Positions 1 to 10,700 of a stretch of 35,500 nt of DNA are shown here, one piece after another; the stretch's first letter is position 1, and every line of letters starts with the position of its first letter. This stretch comes from Chara braunii (lineage: Eukaryota; Streptophyta; Charophyceae; Charales; Characeae). The DNA lies in NCBI GenBank assembly GCA_003427395.1, contig BFEA01000233.1:1867193-1902692 (forward strand), given 5' to 3'. The translations under genes and the position numbers were made by a program. Below the pieces are notes generated by a model. That model searched no databases, was not told where the DNA came from, and saw only the letters and a list, made by a program, of their open reading frames with translations.

Positions 1-36
<36 letters not shown>

Positions 37-43
37 ACACACA

Positions 44-78
<35 letters not shown>

Positions 79-108
79 TCACTCACAATCAATCAATCAA
101 TCAATCAA
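1..108. repeat. (CA)n microsatellite grading into (TCAC)n and (AATC)n
   Basis: An almost pure AC dinucleotide run fills positions 1 to about 72. It is followed by short TCAC and then AATC tetranucleotide runs. The window starts inside the repeat, so its true length is unknown. It has no coding potential. Confidence 0.97.
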
Positions 109-420
109 ACCCCTTTTTGAAGTTTTTTCTTTATTTATTTTCAAATTTTGCATCTGAATTTTTTTTAAACACCTCGTACCCCTGCAAAAAACAGCAATTC
201 ATTTCTAAAAAAATACAGGTGAACTCAGGGACCATATATCTCATGATAAAAAATGACAAAAAAAAAATCCAGCTTTTCTTTATATAAATTTTATTAATTT
301 TCTTTATTAAAAATCCTTCATCAGTTGTAATTGGATCTGTTCCTTGATTCATTCCGTGAGTTCTGTACCTTCCGCTCTGGCCCCTTCAAGACTAAGCAAG
401 CAGCGCTGCCACCAAAGGGC

Positions 421-1522
421 CTAAAGGACCGATCGTCGGCCTAGCCTATACCGGTTCTGCGTGAAGTTGGAGAGGTTAGCGATCATTAGGCGGGCACCGG
501 TCAAGATCGCTTGCCACGTCCATGGCCAGGATACGTCTGGCATCATTTTTTGCCATATTCGATCCCACCAATGACATGTCAGTACAACAATTGGGCACTG
601 CATGAAAATATGTTCGATGGTCTCATTCCACTTTCGTGAAGGGAAAGCGTTTAAGCATCTCTGGCACCACGGCAGTGCAATTCCTTTATGTTCCAGGCCC
701 ATGTGGTCAATCAGCCAGGCATTGGTGGGGAGGCAGCGATGAGTAATCTGCCATTGTAAAGAGGTTATTTTAGCTCGTCCCACCTTGGTGTCGTTAAACC
801 ATCTAATCGGTGTGAAGAGTGACCGATCGACACTGAGGTGTCGGGCCCATCTGTCATTTATCCGGTCCCGCAGTGGTCGTTTAGGACTTAGCTTTCTACA
901 TGTGGCCTTGACTGTCAGGCCATGGAGATGAGTTATCCTTCCTGGCGTGGGGCCCACCCTCCTTGCGCGGACCTGCAGACCTCCATTTCCATTCCTGCGG
1001 GTCGAGAGGTAAATCCTGAACGGATGTTCGAGGCAAGAAGACTAAGGGGCCCTCTTTATCTTCCAGTACCCGTACTCTAAGGACTTTTGTTTTGTCTCGC
1101 CACTCAAATGGATTGTGGGATCCCCTCAGTTTGTTCCTTGGGCCCACGGTATAATACTCTACCAGTACGTCTGGTGCCCTTATCCTGTGGAGTCTGCCTA
1201 TTCTGTTTAAATCATTCGGGAAGCCTACCCAATCCCCTTCCAAGGCTTCCATCAGCGTAGGCCCTCGTTTGAGAATCCTGTACCATGAGAGAGGGATAAC
1301 TTCAATGATTGTGTCCATGTGTTTGTCTACATGGTGGCCGTAGCGAAGGGTGTCCCACATCTGGGAGGCGGTCCTCCAGTCGCTTTTCTGTTGATCCCAT
1401 AACTGGCCTACACGAAGTAGCCTCTGCTTAACCCAACTTTTCCATGGTGTTGCCGAACTGCATAAAACCTGCCCATGGTGGGGTGTGATCCACCGATTCC
1501 CAAAAAGGGGTTGTCGGCACAC
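421..1522 (-). pseudogene. LINE-A ORF2 C-terminal coding remnant with zf-RVT-like domain
   Basis: Two overlapping open frames on the minus strand (1522 to 896, then 957 to 421) join across a frameshift in the 896-957 overlap. The first covers the connector region (QPLFGNRW, WDTLRYGHH, RILKRGPTL, DLPLDPQEW). The second carries the zf-RVT-like domain: LTVKATCRKL, RWARHL, SLQWQITHRCLPTNAWL, then a Cys-x2-Cys (WCQRC) and a His-x4-Cys (EHIFMQC). In plant LINEs this zinc-binding-like region closes ORF2. Neither half could give a working protein. The homology to three other copies in the window is clear, and the frameshift marks decay. Confidence 0.85.
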
Positions 1523-1645
1523 CTCCTCCCAACGATTGGGGGTCTTTTTTTCGGGTAAGGGGAGCCGTCACTAGCTGTTGAGGAGTGTTGGCCAGAAGCT
1601 TTTTACTGGTTGTCCTTGAACTTTGCGTGGGATTGACCAGTAGCG

Positions 1646-1663
1646 AAAAAAAAAAAAAAAAAA
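1646..1663 (-). repeat. A18 tract (T18 on coding strand) inside LINE-A ORF2
   Basis: Eighteen A residues on the plus strand interrupt the LINE-A coding frame between the PLTWLEDR motif and a YWSIP segment. LINE-B has ENRSWTIP at the same place without such a run. The length is a multiple of three, so the reading frame is kept. It may be a slippage expansion or a poly(A)-only retro-insertion like the one at 34319. Only about two flanking bases (CG) are duplicated, so the origin is unclear. Confidence 0.7.
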
Positions 1664-1881
1664 CGATCCTCCAGCCATGTAAGCGGGTGTACTTCTACAG
1701 GCGCTGGTGGTGCTAGTTGGGCTATATGCTCCAAAGCTAGGGGCTGCCAAGGGGAGTTGGTCGGGAAGATCAGTTGTTTTATCCACTGTAAACAGAGGGC
1801 CTGCACCTGTGAGTCAGGCTTGACCCTGTAGGCGCTTAACGCACGCGCGCGGCAATCAAAGGCGCTGGATCATTCCACGTC

Positions 1882-2503
1882 ACAGGCTGACGTGGCAACT
1901 GATCTGAATCACAGTGTGTGTCTGCACAATGATTTCCATATCGAGTTCTCCACAGCTGACGCTGGAAATTAGCGGCTTAATAGCTCATGCGTCGTTTCCA
2001 AAAATCAGCGATGGTGAAGAAGGATGGAGAATGCCCATTGATCGCCAAAGTGTGGGAAGAGTGTCGGTATGACTGTTCTCTACGGTCAACTGTGCATGCG
2101 ATATTGTGTCAGAGCTGGAGTGAAGAGTGCATGTGATATCATACAGGCTGACGTGGCAACTGATCTGAATCACAGTGTGTATCAACACAGTGATTTCCAT
2201 ATCAAAGTTATCCACAGCTGACACTGGAAGCAGCAGCTACATAGCTCATGCATCGTTGTCGAAAGTCAACGACGGTGGAGAAGGAGGGAAAATGCCCACT
2301 GCTAACCAAGTGTGGGAAAAGTATCGGTATGATTGTTCTCTACGGTTAACAGTGCATGCGATATCGTGTCAGAACAGGTGTGAAGAGTGCATGTGAGATT
2401 GTGCTCACAGAAGGTAGAGTATCGGTATGCCGATTCTCTACGATCAACAGTGTATGAGATATCATGCCAAAGCAGGTGTGAAGAGTGCATGTGATATCGT
2501 GCC
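1882..2503 (+). repeat. Tandem repeat, 261-bp unit, about 2.4 copies
   Basis: Unit 1 (from 1882) and unit 2 (from 2143) both start ACAGGCTGACGTGGCAACTG. They stay alignable through TCATGC(G/A)TCGTT, AATGCCCA(T/C)TG and GTGAAGAGTGCATGTGA to about 2403. A third, partial unit begins at 2419 (GTATCGGTATG) and repeats only the last part. The units differ by scattered substitutions and small indels. Open frames on both strands here are short and not conserved between units. I see no gene. Confidence 0.85.
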
Positions 2504-3393
2504 AGAGGAGGTGTGAAATCTACTTTTTCTTTCAAATACTCCACAAGAAGGGTTACAAGAACATCCAAAAGGCTCCTCATATCAACAATACAGATGAGAC
2601 TGCATCGTCGATCCGGGTGAGATTGATGTAATTATTACAAGGTGAATCAGAGGATTAGTAATAACCCTACAGATTCTAAGAGGTCATAATTCGAGGTGGT
2701 TGGAATATTGGTTGAGGTTAGCAGATCTCAGAGATCAAAGCAGACGAGGAGAGTCAGTTGCACATACTCGGAAAGAGGAGAGGAAAAATAGGTTGAAATG
2801 TATCACACGTTCTCATCAGGCTAAGAGGTGGGCAATGAAGGAAGGGGAACTATATTTTGGTGAGAACTATAAGCAACAATGAAAGGTACACTCTAAGTCG
2901 AAGAGTAGTACACGTTCTTATTAGGCTGGGAAGTGGGGTGTCAATTGTCTGTAATAGGCAAGAGACGGTTTTGAGGCTAGATGTCGATAATCGTTGCGCA
3001 ATCAATCATGATGGGAATAGGAGGGTAGAGAAAGGAGGGAGAACTGAGGCCAAGAGAGAGTCATAGGCGATAAGGAAAGTAACCTACGAGTCATCACTGG
3101 GATCTAAAGTCAGGCGAGAGGTTTAAACGACAAGGAAAAGTACTCCGCGAGTCATCATTCCCAATGCAAAGGAACGGTGTTAGTTTCAATTCCAACTATG
3201 AAGGTATATCATACGTGGCATCTCAATCAGGAAGGTGCGTCATCATTTTCTGAACCCTAAGCCTGTTGACTCCCCATCTCCTCGATCAACAACTGGTTTC
3301 CGCCACGTCAGAAAGTATTATTTATAGTAGTAATTTATTACCATTCTTCTGTCTTTTTATAAATCAAGAACTCAACAAAACAGCACATAAAAA
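2504..3393. other. No gene recognised; possible 5' UTR of LINE-B with short direct repeats
   Basis: No conserved protein is visible. There are loose direct repeats. CACGTTCTCATCAGGCT near 2808 recurs as CACGTTCTTATTAGGCT near 2910. A segment with AAGG-AAAGTA and CGAGTCATCA occurs near 3072 and again near 3133. The sequence runs directly into the ATG of LINE-B ORF1 at 3394. Repeated monomers in front of ORF1 are known in LINE promoters, but the 5' end of LINE-B cannot be placed because no second full copy is in the window. Confidence 0.4.
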
Positions 3394-5416
3394 ATGAGGT
3401 TGAATGCTAGAAGAACGAAGGGCCCTGATTCATTGTTTTTTTACCAGGGAGCCATGAAGAATTCCCTCTTTCGTAATCTGGGGAATACACCTTATGCACG
3501 ACCAGGGGTGGGATATGCCCAGCAAGGGATGGGGAATTGGGAAGCGAATCAGAGAGCTAGGTTGGGTCAGGAGGGAGGAAGTGTGCAAAGGATTGCATCC
3601 ACATCCAGCTCAACAACCAATCAGGAGAAGAACCAACCAGACGCACATACAAAGAGCAAGGGGGTCATTGTCTCTCTGCATCAAGAAAAAGAAAGAGGAA
3701 ATGAACAACGTGTGATCAATATTGCCTCTCCTCATCAAGCTTCCCAGTATTCCCAGAATGAACCTGGACAAAAAATTGTTCAAACTTCTCACCAAACCCC
3801 TCAAAATGAACCTGGAAGTGGAATTGCCTCTGGGAGACTGGGCGATCTGGACATAAGGAGGGAAAATATTGACGACAGAAGAAAGAAGTATCACACTAAA
3901 ATTAATGGGGTCAACAGAAGAGCCAACAAGGAAAGCATCAACCCCCCCTCCCAACTCGTCAGAGACCAGGACAGCCCAACCCACTTGGGCCCAAAAAGTC
4001 AGAGAGACTCTAAAGGACAAAACTCTAAACATCAGTAGATCATCCATTGGTCCTTCAGGTTCACAAGGTGACGAACTTAGAGTTCCAATGAGGAACTTAT
4101 CGTCAGCCAGAGCGTATTATCTTTCCCTTTTCCCCCACGCTCCAGAGCAACTGATTTTCGATCAAGGAGGAAGCAAGTCTCTGATGAAAGCTTATCCCAC
4201 TAATAAACTGACAAAGAGAGATGAGATTTACACTAAACATGCAAGCAATTGGATATTTTACAACAGCAGTGCAATCAGATCACTGAATGATAAAACGAAG
4301 TGGATATGCAAAAAAATGGAGACAATGAAAGATGGGCCTAAAGCTGTCTTCAAATTTTTCTTAATCCAACCAATTTCTCCGACAGTCTTCACAATCATCA
4401 GCATGTTCGAAAAGGATAAACAGCAGATGGATGGTTGGAAGAAATTAAAGTGGGATGGGTCAGAAGTTCGCATCTACCCTTAACTACCGAAGAAAGTGGG
4501 ACCGGAAAAAAAAAAAGACCAATTAATGAAAAACTTCTACTGGGTGGAACTGAGGCACATCCCGATAGAAGTCCAAGCAACATTTGTACATGATTTTGGT
4601 CAACAATATAAGATTGTAGATTTTATTGATCATTTGCCCACTTATGTTGCCAAACGGGATGATTACTTGATGTTGGCACTGGATATTCCAAAGGATCAAC
4701 CATTTTTATTGGACGATATCATCCCCTTCAAAATGGGAGGGAGAATCTATCAGATCCATACGGCTCACAAATTCCGACCTTGGTGTTTCAAATGCAAAGC
4801 ATATGGACACCTCAGTTCGGAATTTGCGTGTCCGCTCCACCAGCAACATGCCTCCAATATAGATCAAAATCTCAAAAAGGATTTGCAGAGGCCTAACAGG
4901 TGGGTTCTGGTAGCGCAAGGGTATGAGGGGTGGGTGTACAACGAAGAGATCAATCAATTGGGACAACCTGTCGGATGGTCCTGGGAGGGGAGGGGGGACA
5001 AGAGGAAGCCCCCATGTCCACCTGCAGAGTGGGTACCGTCCCAACATCATAAACGTCAACAACAGTATCATGGAGGAGGGGGAGGTAGAGGAGGACAACA
5101 ACATTTCCCTCCCCTCTCCAGTCCCAATCCACAATCTCAACCTGCAGGTTCACGCAAGACTGATGCCTCAGTCAGTACAGGTGGTAGGGCTGAATACACA
5201 ACAGGTCCCAAAGCAAGCAATGAGAGTGGCAACAATCTGGCAAGAACTGCCAGAACGGGGGGAAGCACAGAACAAGGAAGGAATCAAGGAATAAATATCT
5301 CGCAAGAGCACACCAATCTGACACAGAGTCCAAGACAGAAGGAAGAAGCCTCAAGATCTTTTGGTCCTAATCCACAGAATTACCTTCCCAGACTACGCCA
5401 GAACCAAGGAACATAA
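3394..5416 (+). pseudogene. LINE-B ORF1: nucleic-acid-binding protein with CCHC knuckle
   Basis: LINE ORF1 proteins bind the element RNA and form the ribonucleoprotein. The first part (from the ATG at 3394, preceded by AAAAA) is Gln/Ser/Asn-rich and probably disordered. The frame then shifts by one between about 3900 and 3990, near QPTWAQKV. The frame-2 part contains RNLSSARAYYLSLFPHAP and then, after an in-frame TAA at 4481, a globular region (FYWVELRHIPIEVQ) resembling the DUF4283-type domain of plant LINE ORF1. Next comes a CX2CX4HX6C knuckle encoded at 4784-4831. The tail is Gly/Gln/Ser-rich and ends with TAA at 5414. I infer the family from domain order. The frameshift and the stop make it a pseudogene. 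Confidence 0.8.
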
Positions 5417-5491
5417 TGGAGGGTAGTTGGTAAAAAAAGTCACGGACGAAACAAAGGAAACACAGACCAATCAGAACAGTCCTCTACAACC

Positions 5492-7734
5492 ATGAACGAA
5501 CAAGAACTGCTCCCAAAGGAGGCATATATGGAAGAACAAATTCCGATTCCAAAGGGTATGCCTATGAAAGATACAACTCCACTTCCAATGGATGTTGATC
5601 CGTTAAAATGAGTAATGAGCATGGATCACATGGAAGTGGAGGACACCCCGATTCCGGTTCTACCCTTCTCAACTCTGCTGGGCACAGGTAAAGAAGGACC
5701 AGACGTCCTCCACGATGAACCGACGAAACTCGCAGAATGGTTGTTAATCAACCTGCAAACAAGATATCCTGAATGGAGGGGTGCAGATTGGCAGTTTATC
5801 AGAGAGCAATTGATGATGATACTGGTAAATAGTGATAGTTTAAAATTGGTATTGCAGTATGGCCTGCTACCGGGAACAGACTGGACCTCCATGGGGAACA
5901 TGCTTTTCACTGTGCTATCAGAAAGCCTACTTCCATCACTATTGATCAGTGGTAACCAGCAGGAACCCAGTCTGGTCTAGAAACGAATCCCTGTGGAAAT
6001 CACCCCCAATCCTACAAATAAGCCACAACCTGGCAGTCTGAGAAGGCTGAAAGCCCTAGCCAGGAAAAGCAATGTTCCATCCCTAGCACGCAAAAGCACA
6101 AGTATTGTTGGAACAGCAAGGGGGAGAAGTTCACAGAACCGGAAAACACAATGGACAATCAACCAGGGGTCACATACCAAAAGGTTATCCTGTCTGATGC
6201 ACACTCCTTGCAAACCCAAACACAAAATCAATAAGCATATTAAAGGAAAAAAGCCTTTTGAAAAAAAATAATAATAAAAAAGAAGAAACTACATACGTTG
6301 GATCAGATCATGGAATCTCTGATAAAAGTTCCTTCTCCAGTGGGGTCTTCTCAGTATTTCCCGACAGACGTTCCTCAATCACAAGACCTTATGGAGGTAA
6401 GCCTGGTATCTCAGCAAAGTTGTACATCTCCGGCCAATCAAACATTAGAAGTCCCTCCAGTGGAATTGGCAGGAGTAAAATCAACTCATAAAGAACAACT
6501 AGGGGATCACACAATAACGGTTGAGCTGTCAAAACGGAAAGTAACACAAATGCACCAATCCCAAGACGGGTCAGAAGAGGCTGATGAACGAAACAGTGTT
6601 CAACAATCTAGCAGCCTCGTAAGATCAGGGCAAGGGCACCATACACTGAATGAGAGCGCGGCCAAAGAGTCTCAAAATGATGAACTGTTTCTTAGTTCCT
6701 CCGGGGTTGTCCTGCAGACTGCCGGCAATGAGCTCATTCCAGCAGAGTCTGGGACACTGCTATTCCAGCAGACTATGAAGGATCTGAGACTCATCACATT
6801 GCCCCTAGAAACACGCAGACAGGTTGTAGATCAAGAAAAAACAATTGAGAGATGTCACCTCTCACTGATTGAAGAACACCGCCCGCCAAAGGTACCTCCC
6901 GGTGACAATGGAAAGTTCCCTCAAGAACTCCATGAAATAGTATCGGAAGTGACAGGGGAGAGGAAATTCCTACTTATTACAGGAAAAATGATGAGAGATC
7001 CTTCTCAAGCGACAGGAAAGAAGAAGGAAGTAAGTAAGGAGTTAGAGGAAGGGGAAAAACAAATTACAAAGCCAACTGATGTTACCCTCACCAGTAAGAG
7101 GCAAAAACTTAGATTTTGGTTAACTCAAGGCCAAGGGGATCTCCCTCCATAAAAAAAAGGAGTTGTCATAATGTCGGTGAGATATAAGGGAGGCATTTGG
7201 CAAGTTGGCCTCTCAAAACCCCTTGGGCCGGAATATGGGGAGATAACTGTGCAAGGGACAAAACCACAGTTTTTGTCTCTTGTCTCTTTGACAGGGGGAA
7301 TAGCGGGGGAATCATGAATAAAAGTGGAAATACTAAAATTCATAAAAAAAAAATTTCCTCTCGGTGGGGTAGCTATTCTAACCCTGACTATTGAAGATCA
7401 AAGGATAGCAGAAAGGGATGTGTATTTGAAATATGAAGACAATAGACAGGAAGACCTGAAATGGTTTGGTCACGATGCACTTAATGATATCCAAGTACTC
7501 AAGATTAAGGCAGGACTATTCTGGTCAGAGGAAGATGTTGGGATCCTGCTTGCAAGATTGCTAAAGCATGAAATCATGGAAAAAGGAGTGGTGCTCGACT
7601 CTGGTCCTTGGAAAAATATATAGGAAATACTACCTCCCAATAATTTTTTTAATCGGCCATTGTTACCCCCAAAATCCACCAAAATGAAAGGAATTAAAAC
7701 TATTGATGCCTTATATAATAGAGACAAGGAATGA
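5492..7734 (+). pseudogene. LINE-B extra region upstream of EN (decayed)
   Basis: This region corresponds to the intact LINE-C ORF at 21500-22558. The helical N-terminal part (about 5615-5960, with LAEWLLINLQ and LKLVLQYGLLPGTDW) matches LINE-C EWLISQLRIL and LKLALERGLSPEADW. A long, poorly conserved linker follows in another frame (6298-7152). The C-terminal part (7160-7620, with DVYLKYEDNRQEDLKW and HEIMEKGVVLD) matches LINE-C DIYVRFEENKDAGLQW and KNILNRGVDWD. Stops are at 5609 (TGA), 5978 (TAG), 7150 (TAA), 7315 (TGA), 7621 (TAG) and 7732 (TGA). From 6298 on, this region is in the same frame as EN. The last TGA aligns with a Trp in LINE-C. I do not recognise the domain; its role is unknown. 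Confidence 0.7.
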
Positions 7735-7737
7735 AAA

Positions 7738-10700
7738 TTGATGAGAAGACAGACGGATTTTGACCTTAGATCTCTGAATGTTAATGGTCTTACATCAGCC
7801 AAAACAAACAAAAGAGAGGCAATCTACGACCAATTAAAAGTGATTGACGGTAAAGAATGGCCGGATGTAATATGCATACAGGAAACGCACTTGATGGACA
7901 CACACATGCATAATTACTTACACAATCAGATTTGGCCCCATCAATCTTATAGGGCATATGCTATCTCTCCAGGAAGCTCAGGTGTAGCTATCTGGATCCC
8001 CCCCTTATCTAGGGTGAAAATTACTTACTCGGTAAATGACCTGGAACAGGGGAGGTGGGTATATGTATTAGCCATGCTAGGATTAGAGATGGTGGGAATC
8101 CTATGTGTATATGGACCAAATGAGGTAGGGGAACGACAAGTTTTTTTTGAGAACATACTTCCACAATTACCTGTAGGTATCCCATTAATCATCGCAGGAG
8201 ATTTCAATGCCGCCCCTGATAGGTCCCTAGACAGGTGGCGTCCTCCCTTCCCCTGTCCATTCTACATGACTATGGACGAGAGGATAATAGCTAATTTGTG
8301 TCAATCCCTCAATCTTTTTGATGCCTTTAGAAGGTTAAATCCAACACTCAAAAAGTTCACATGCTTCAGAAAGGGTACCGCTAATCATACTTCCAAATCA
8401 CGCATAGACCTGATTTTGGTGGCGGATGAACTACAAGGAGCTCGCCAACTTGCTGAGATTTTTTCCAAAAGCCCTTTCCTAGGATTGAATCATGCTATAT
8501 GCGTGGTAATTCTGTCCTTTAGGAAGAAACAAGATCAGGGAAAATGATTCTACCATCTCAATACCTCCCTCCTCAAGTCATATTGTTTTCTAAACTGTCT
8601 TCGAGATGTGTGGAATTTCTGGAGAGAGCAGAGGGATTACCTCAATGATGACGTTAAATGGTTCAACAACGGTCTAGCTTTTGTAGGCCGTAAATGTAAT
8701 GAATATTCTAAATTGCTGGCAAAGCAAAAATACGAAAGAGAAACCTCCATATACAATAGAATTCGGGAATTGCAAAACCAAGAGACCGATTCAGAAGATC
8801 AGGAAACCCTAGAACCAATAGCTCAACAAATCCAACTCTTAGAATCTCAGTTAATGACTCAAATGGAATATAGATGACAGGGTCTAAGAATTAGAAACAA
8901 ACTTAAAATTCAAAATATGGAAGGAGCTATGGATGCACGTTTTTTTGTCATGGCTAGAGCAAAGACAGGAAGAGCAATCATTGAAGCTCTAGAAGACCCT
9001 GAGGATCAAAATAAACAAATAGTTACATCGACAGCAGCGTGCACTAAAATTGTCAGGGTTTTTTTTAAAACAGTTTTTTCTTCGCAAAATAAACACATCC
9101 CCAAGGAGCAAAAAGCTAAGGAAATCGAAGCCTTTCTCAGACCCTTAGATAAAACACTAACAGAGGAACAAAAGGAGATGATGAAGAAACCGCTAGTCAA
9201 AGACGAAATATGGAAAGCCCTCTTACTAATGGATGATGATAAGTCCCCCGGTATAGACAGTCTTCCCAAAGAGTTATGGGAGGCTATTTGGGATTATATC
9301 TCAGGAGACTTGAAATGGGGGAATTTGTTGGACAAGGAATCCTTACGCTTCTGTATAAGAAAGGAGATAAAATGAATATAAAGAATTATCGACCAATAAC
9401 ACTTCTTACAGTGGTTTATAAACTTATAGCTAAAGCCCTAACAAATCGTATGTCCATGATAATTCTAGAAATCATTCATCCATCTCAAACAGGGTTCATA
9501 AATGGAAGAAACATTCAGGACAATATCCTGTTGGTGAATGACCTTCTTAAGATTTCTCGCTAATCCAAACACAATGCTGCCTTTATCTTCATAGACTTTG
9601 AAAAGGCATACGATCTTGTGAACTGATTTTTTTTAGATAAATGTTTGGAAAAACTTAATTTTGGTCCAAAATTTAGAAGATGGGTGAAAATTTTACACCA
9701 AAATGCTACTACAAGGGTGATGATCAATAATAATTTGGCCCCTCCCATATCACTAGAAAGATCAGTCAGACAAGGGGATCCCTTAACACCTTTTCTTTTT
9801 GTTATTATCATGGAGGCACTAGCAGACAATTTGAGACAACATAAAGATATTCGTCGCATACAGGTTACTAACATCCCAGAAGAGGCAATCCCTGTCTACT
9901 CCCTCTTTGCAGATGACCTGACTATAATGACGGATGCTACCAAAGAAAACATGTCAGAAATTCAAAAGATGATGGAAAAATTTTGTAGCCTCTCAGATAT
10001 GAAAGTTAATTGGGGAAACAAAACAACTGGATGGTGGATACATCACCAGGGAGGGAGACCACCAAAATTACCCAGGACAAAGTGGCTTCCCTTGGACACG
10101 CCCATCAGAGTGCTAGGGATTTCACTATCAGCTGAAGGAAAACCAAAGACTCATAATGAATGAATCTCTCAACCAGCTCATTCCAAATTGAAAATATGGA
10201 AGAACAAACACATCTCAATTTTTGACCGAGCATTGATAATAAACAATGTCATTCTAGCATCCATATGGTATAAATCAGCAATCTGGGCCTTAGACAAAGT
10301 TTCTCTAAAATCTCTTCAACGCCAATTAACTACTTTCTTATGGAGAGGAAATCATGAATGTAACAATGTTATCAACAGGGTTGCATGGCAATCCATTATT
10401 CAACCCAAAGCAGAGGGGGGTTTAGGGATTCTGGACCCTCTAACCCAGTCAAGGGCGCTTTCAATCCAATGATGTCAGAGATTATTGTTTAGTCCTCAAA
10501 CCCACAAGAGGTTAACGGGGCATCTGGTTTTCAGGGAATTTCAAGTTTTTGCTATATATGCATTTTAATAGGGTTGCCGTATATGAAATTTGGGGTTATT
10601 TGGAGTTTTAGAATTTGCGCTATTAAGATTTCTGAAATTTCTGAAATTTGTCCAGTTTTTTTTTGGCCAAATTTCATGGAAATGCACCTTTGGCTTGCTG

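Larger units (their letters stand above)
300..1826 (-). mobile_element. LINE-A: 3' part of ORF2, truncated at both ends
   Basis: Read on the minus strand, this segment encodes the post-RT part of a LINE ORF2. It starts at a VQAL...LQWIK segment and runs through the region between RT and the C-terminal zinc-finger domain. It ends after the LWWQRC motif seen near the ORF2 C-terminus of other copies here. It matches the same region of LINE-B (10850-12350) and LINE-C (25290-26340) in order and spacing. The 5' edge, near 1826, is abrupt: the LDPTTQ motif that should precede VQAL is missing. The 3' edge fades into AT-rich DNA near 300. No conserved 3' tail or poly(A) is present at its end, so it is a fragment and not a simple 5'-truncated insertion. 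Confidence 0.85.
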
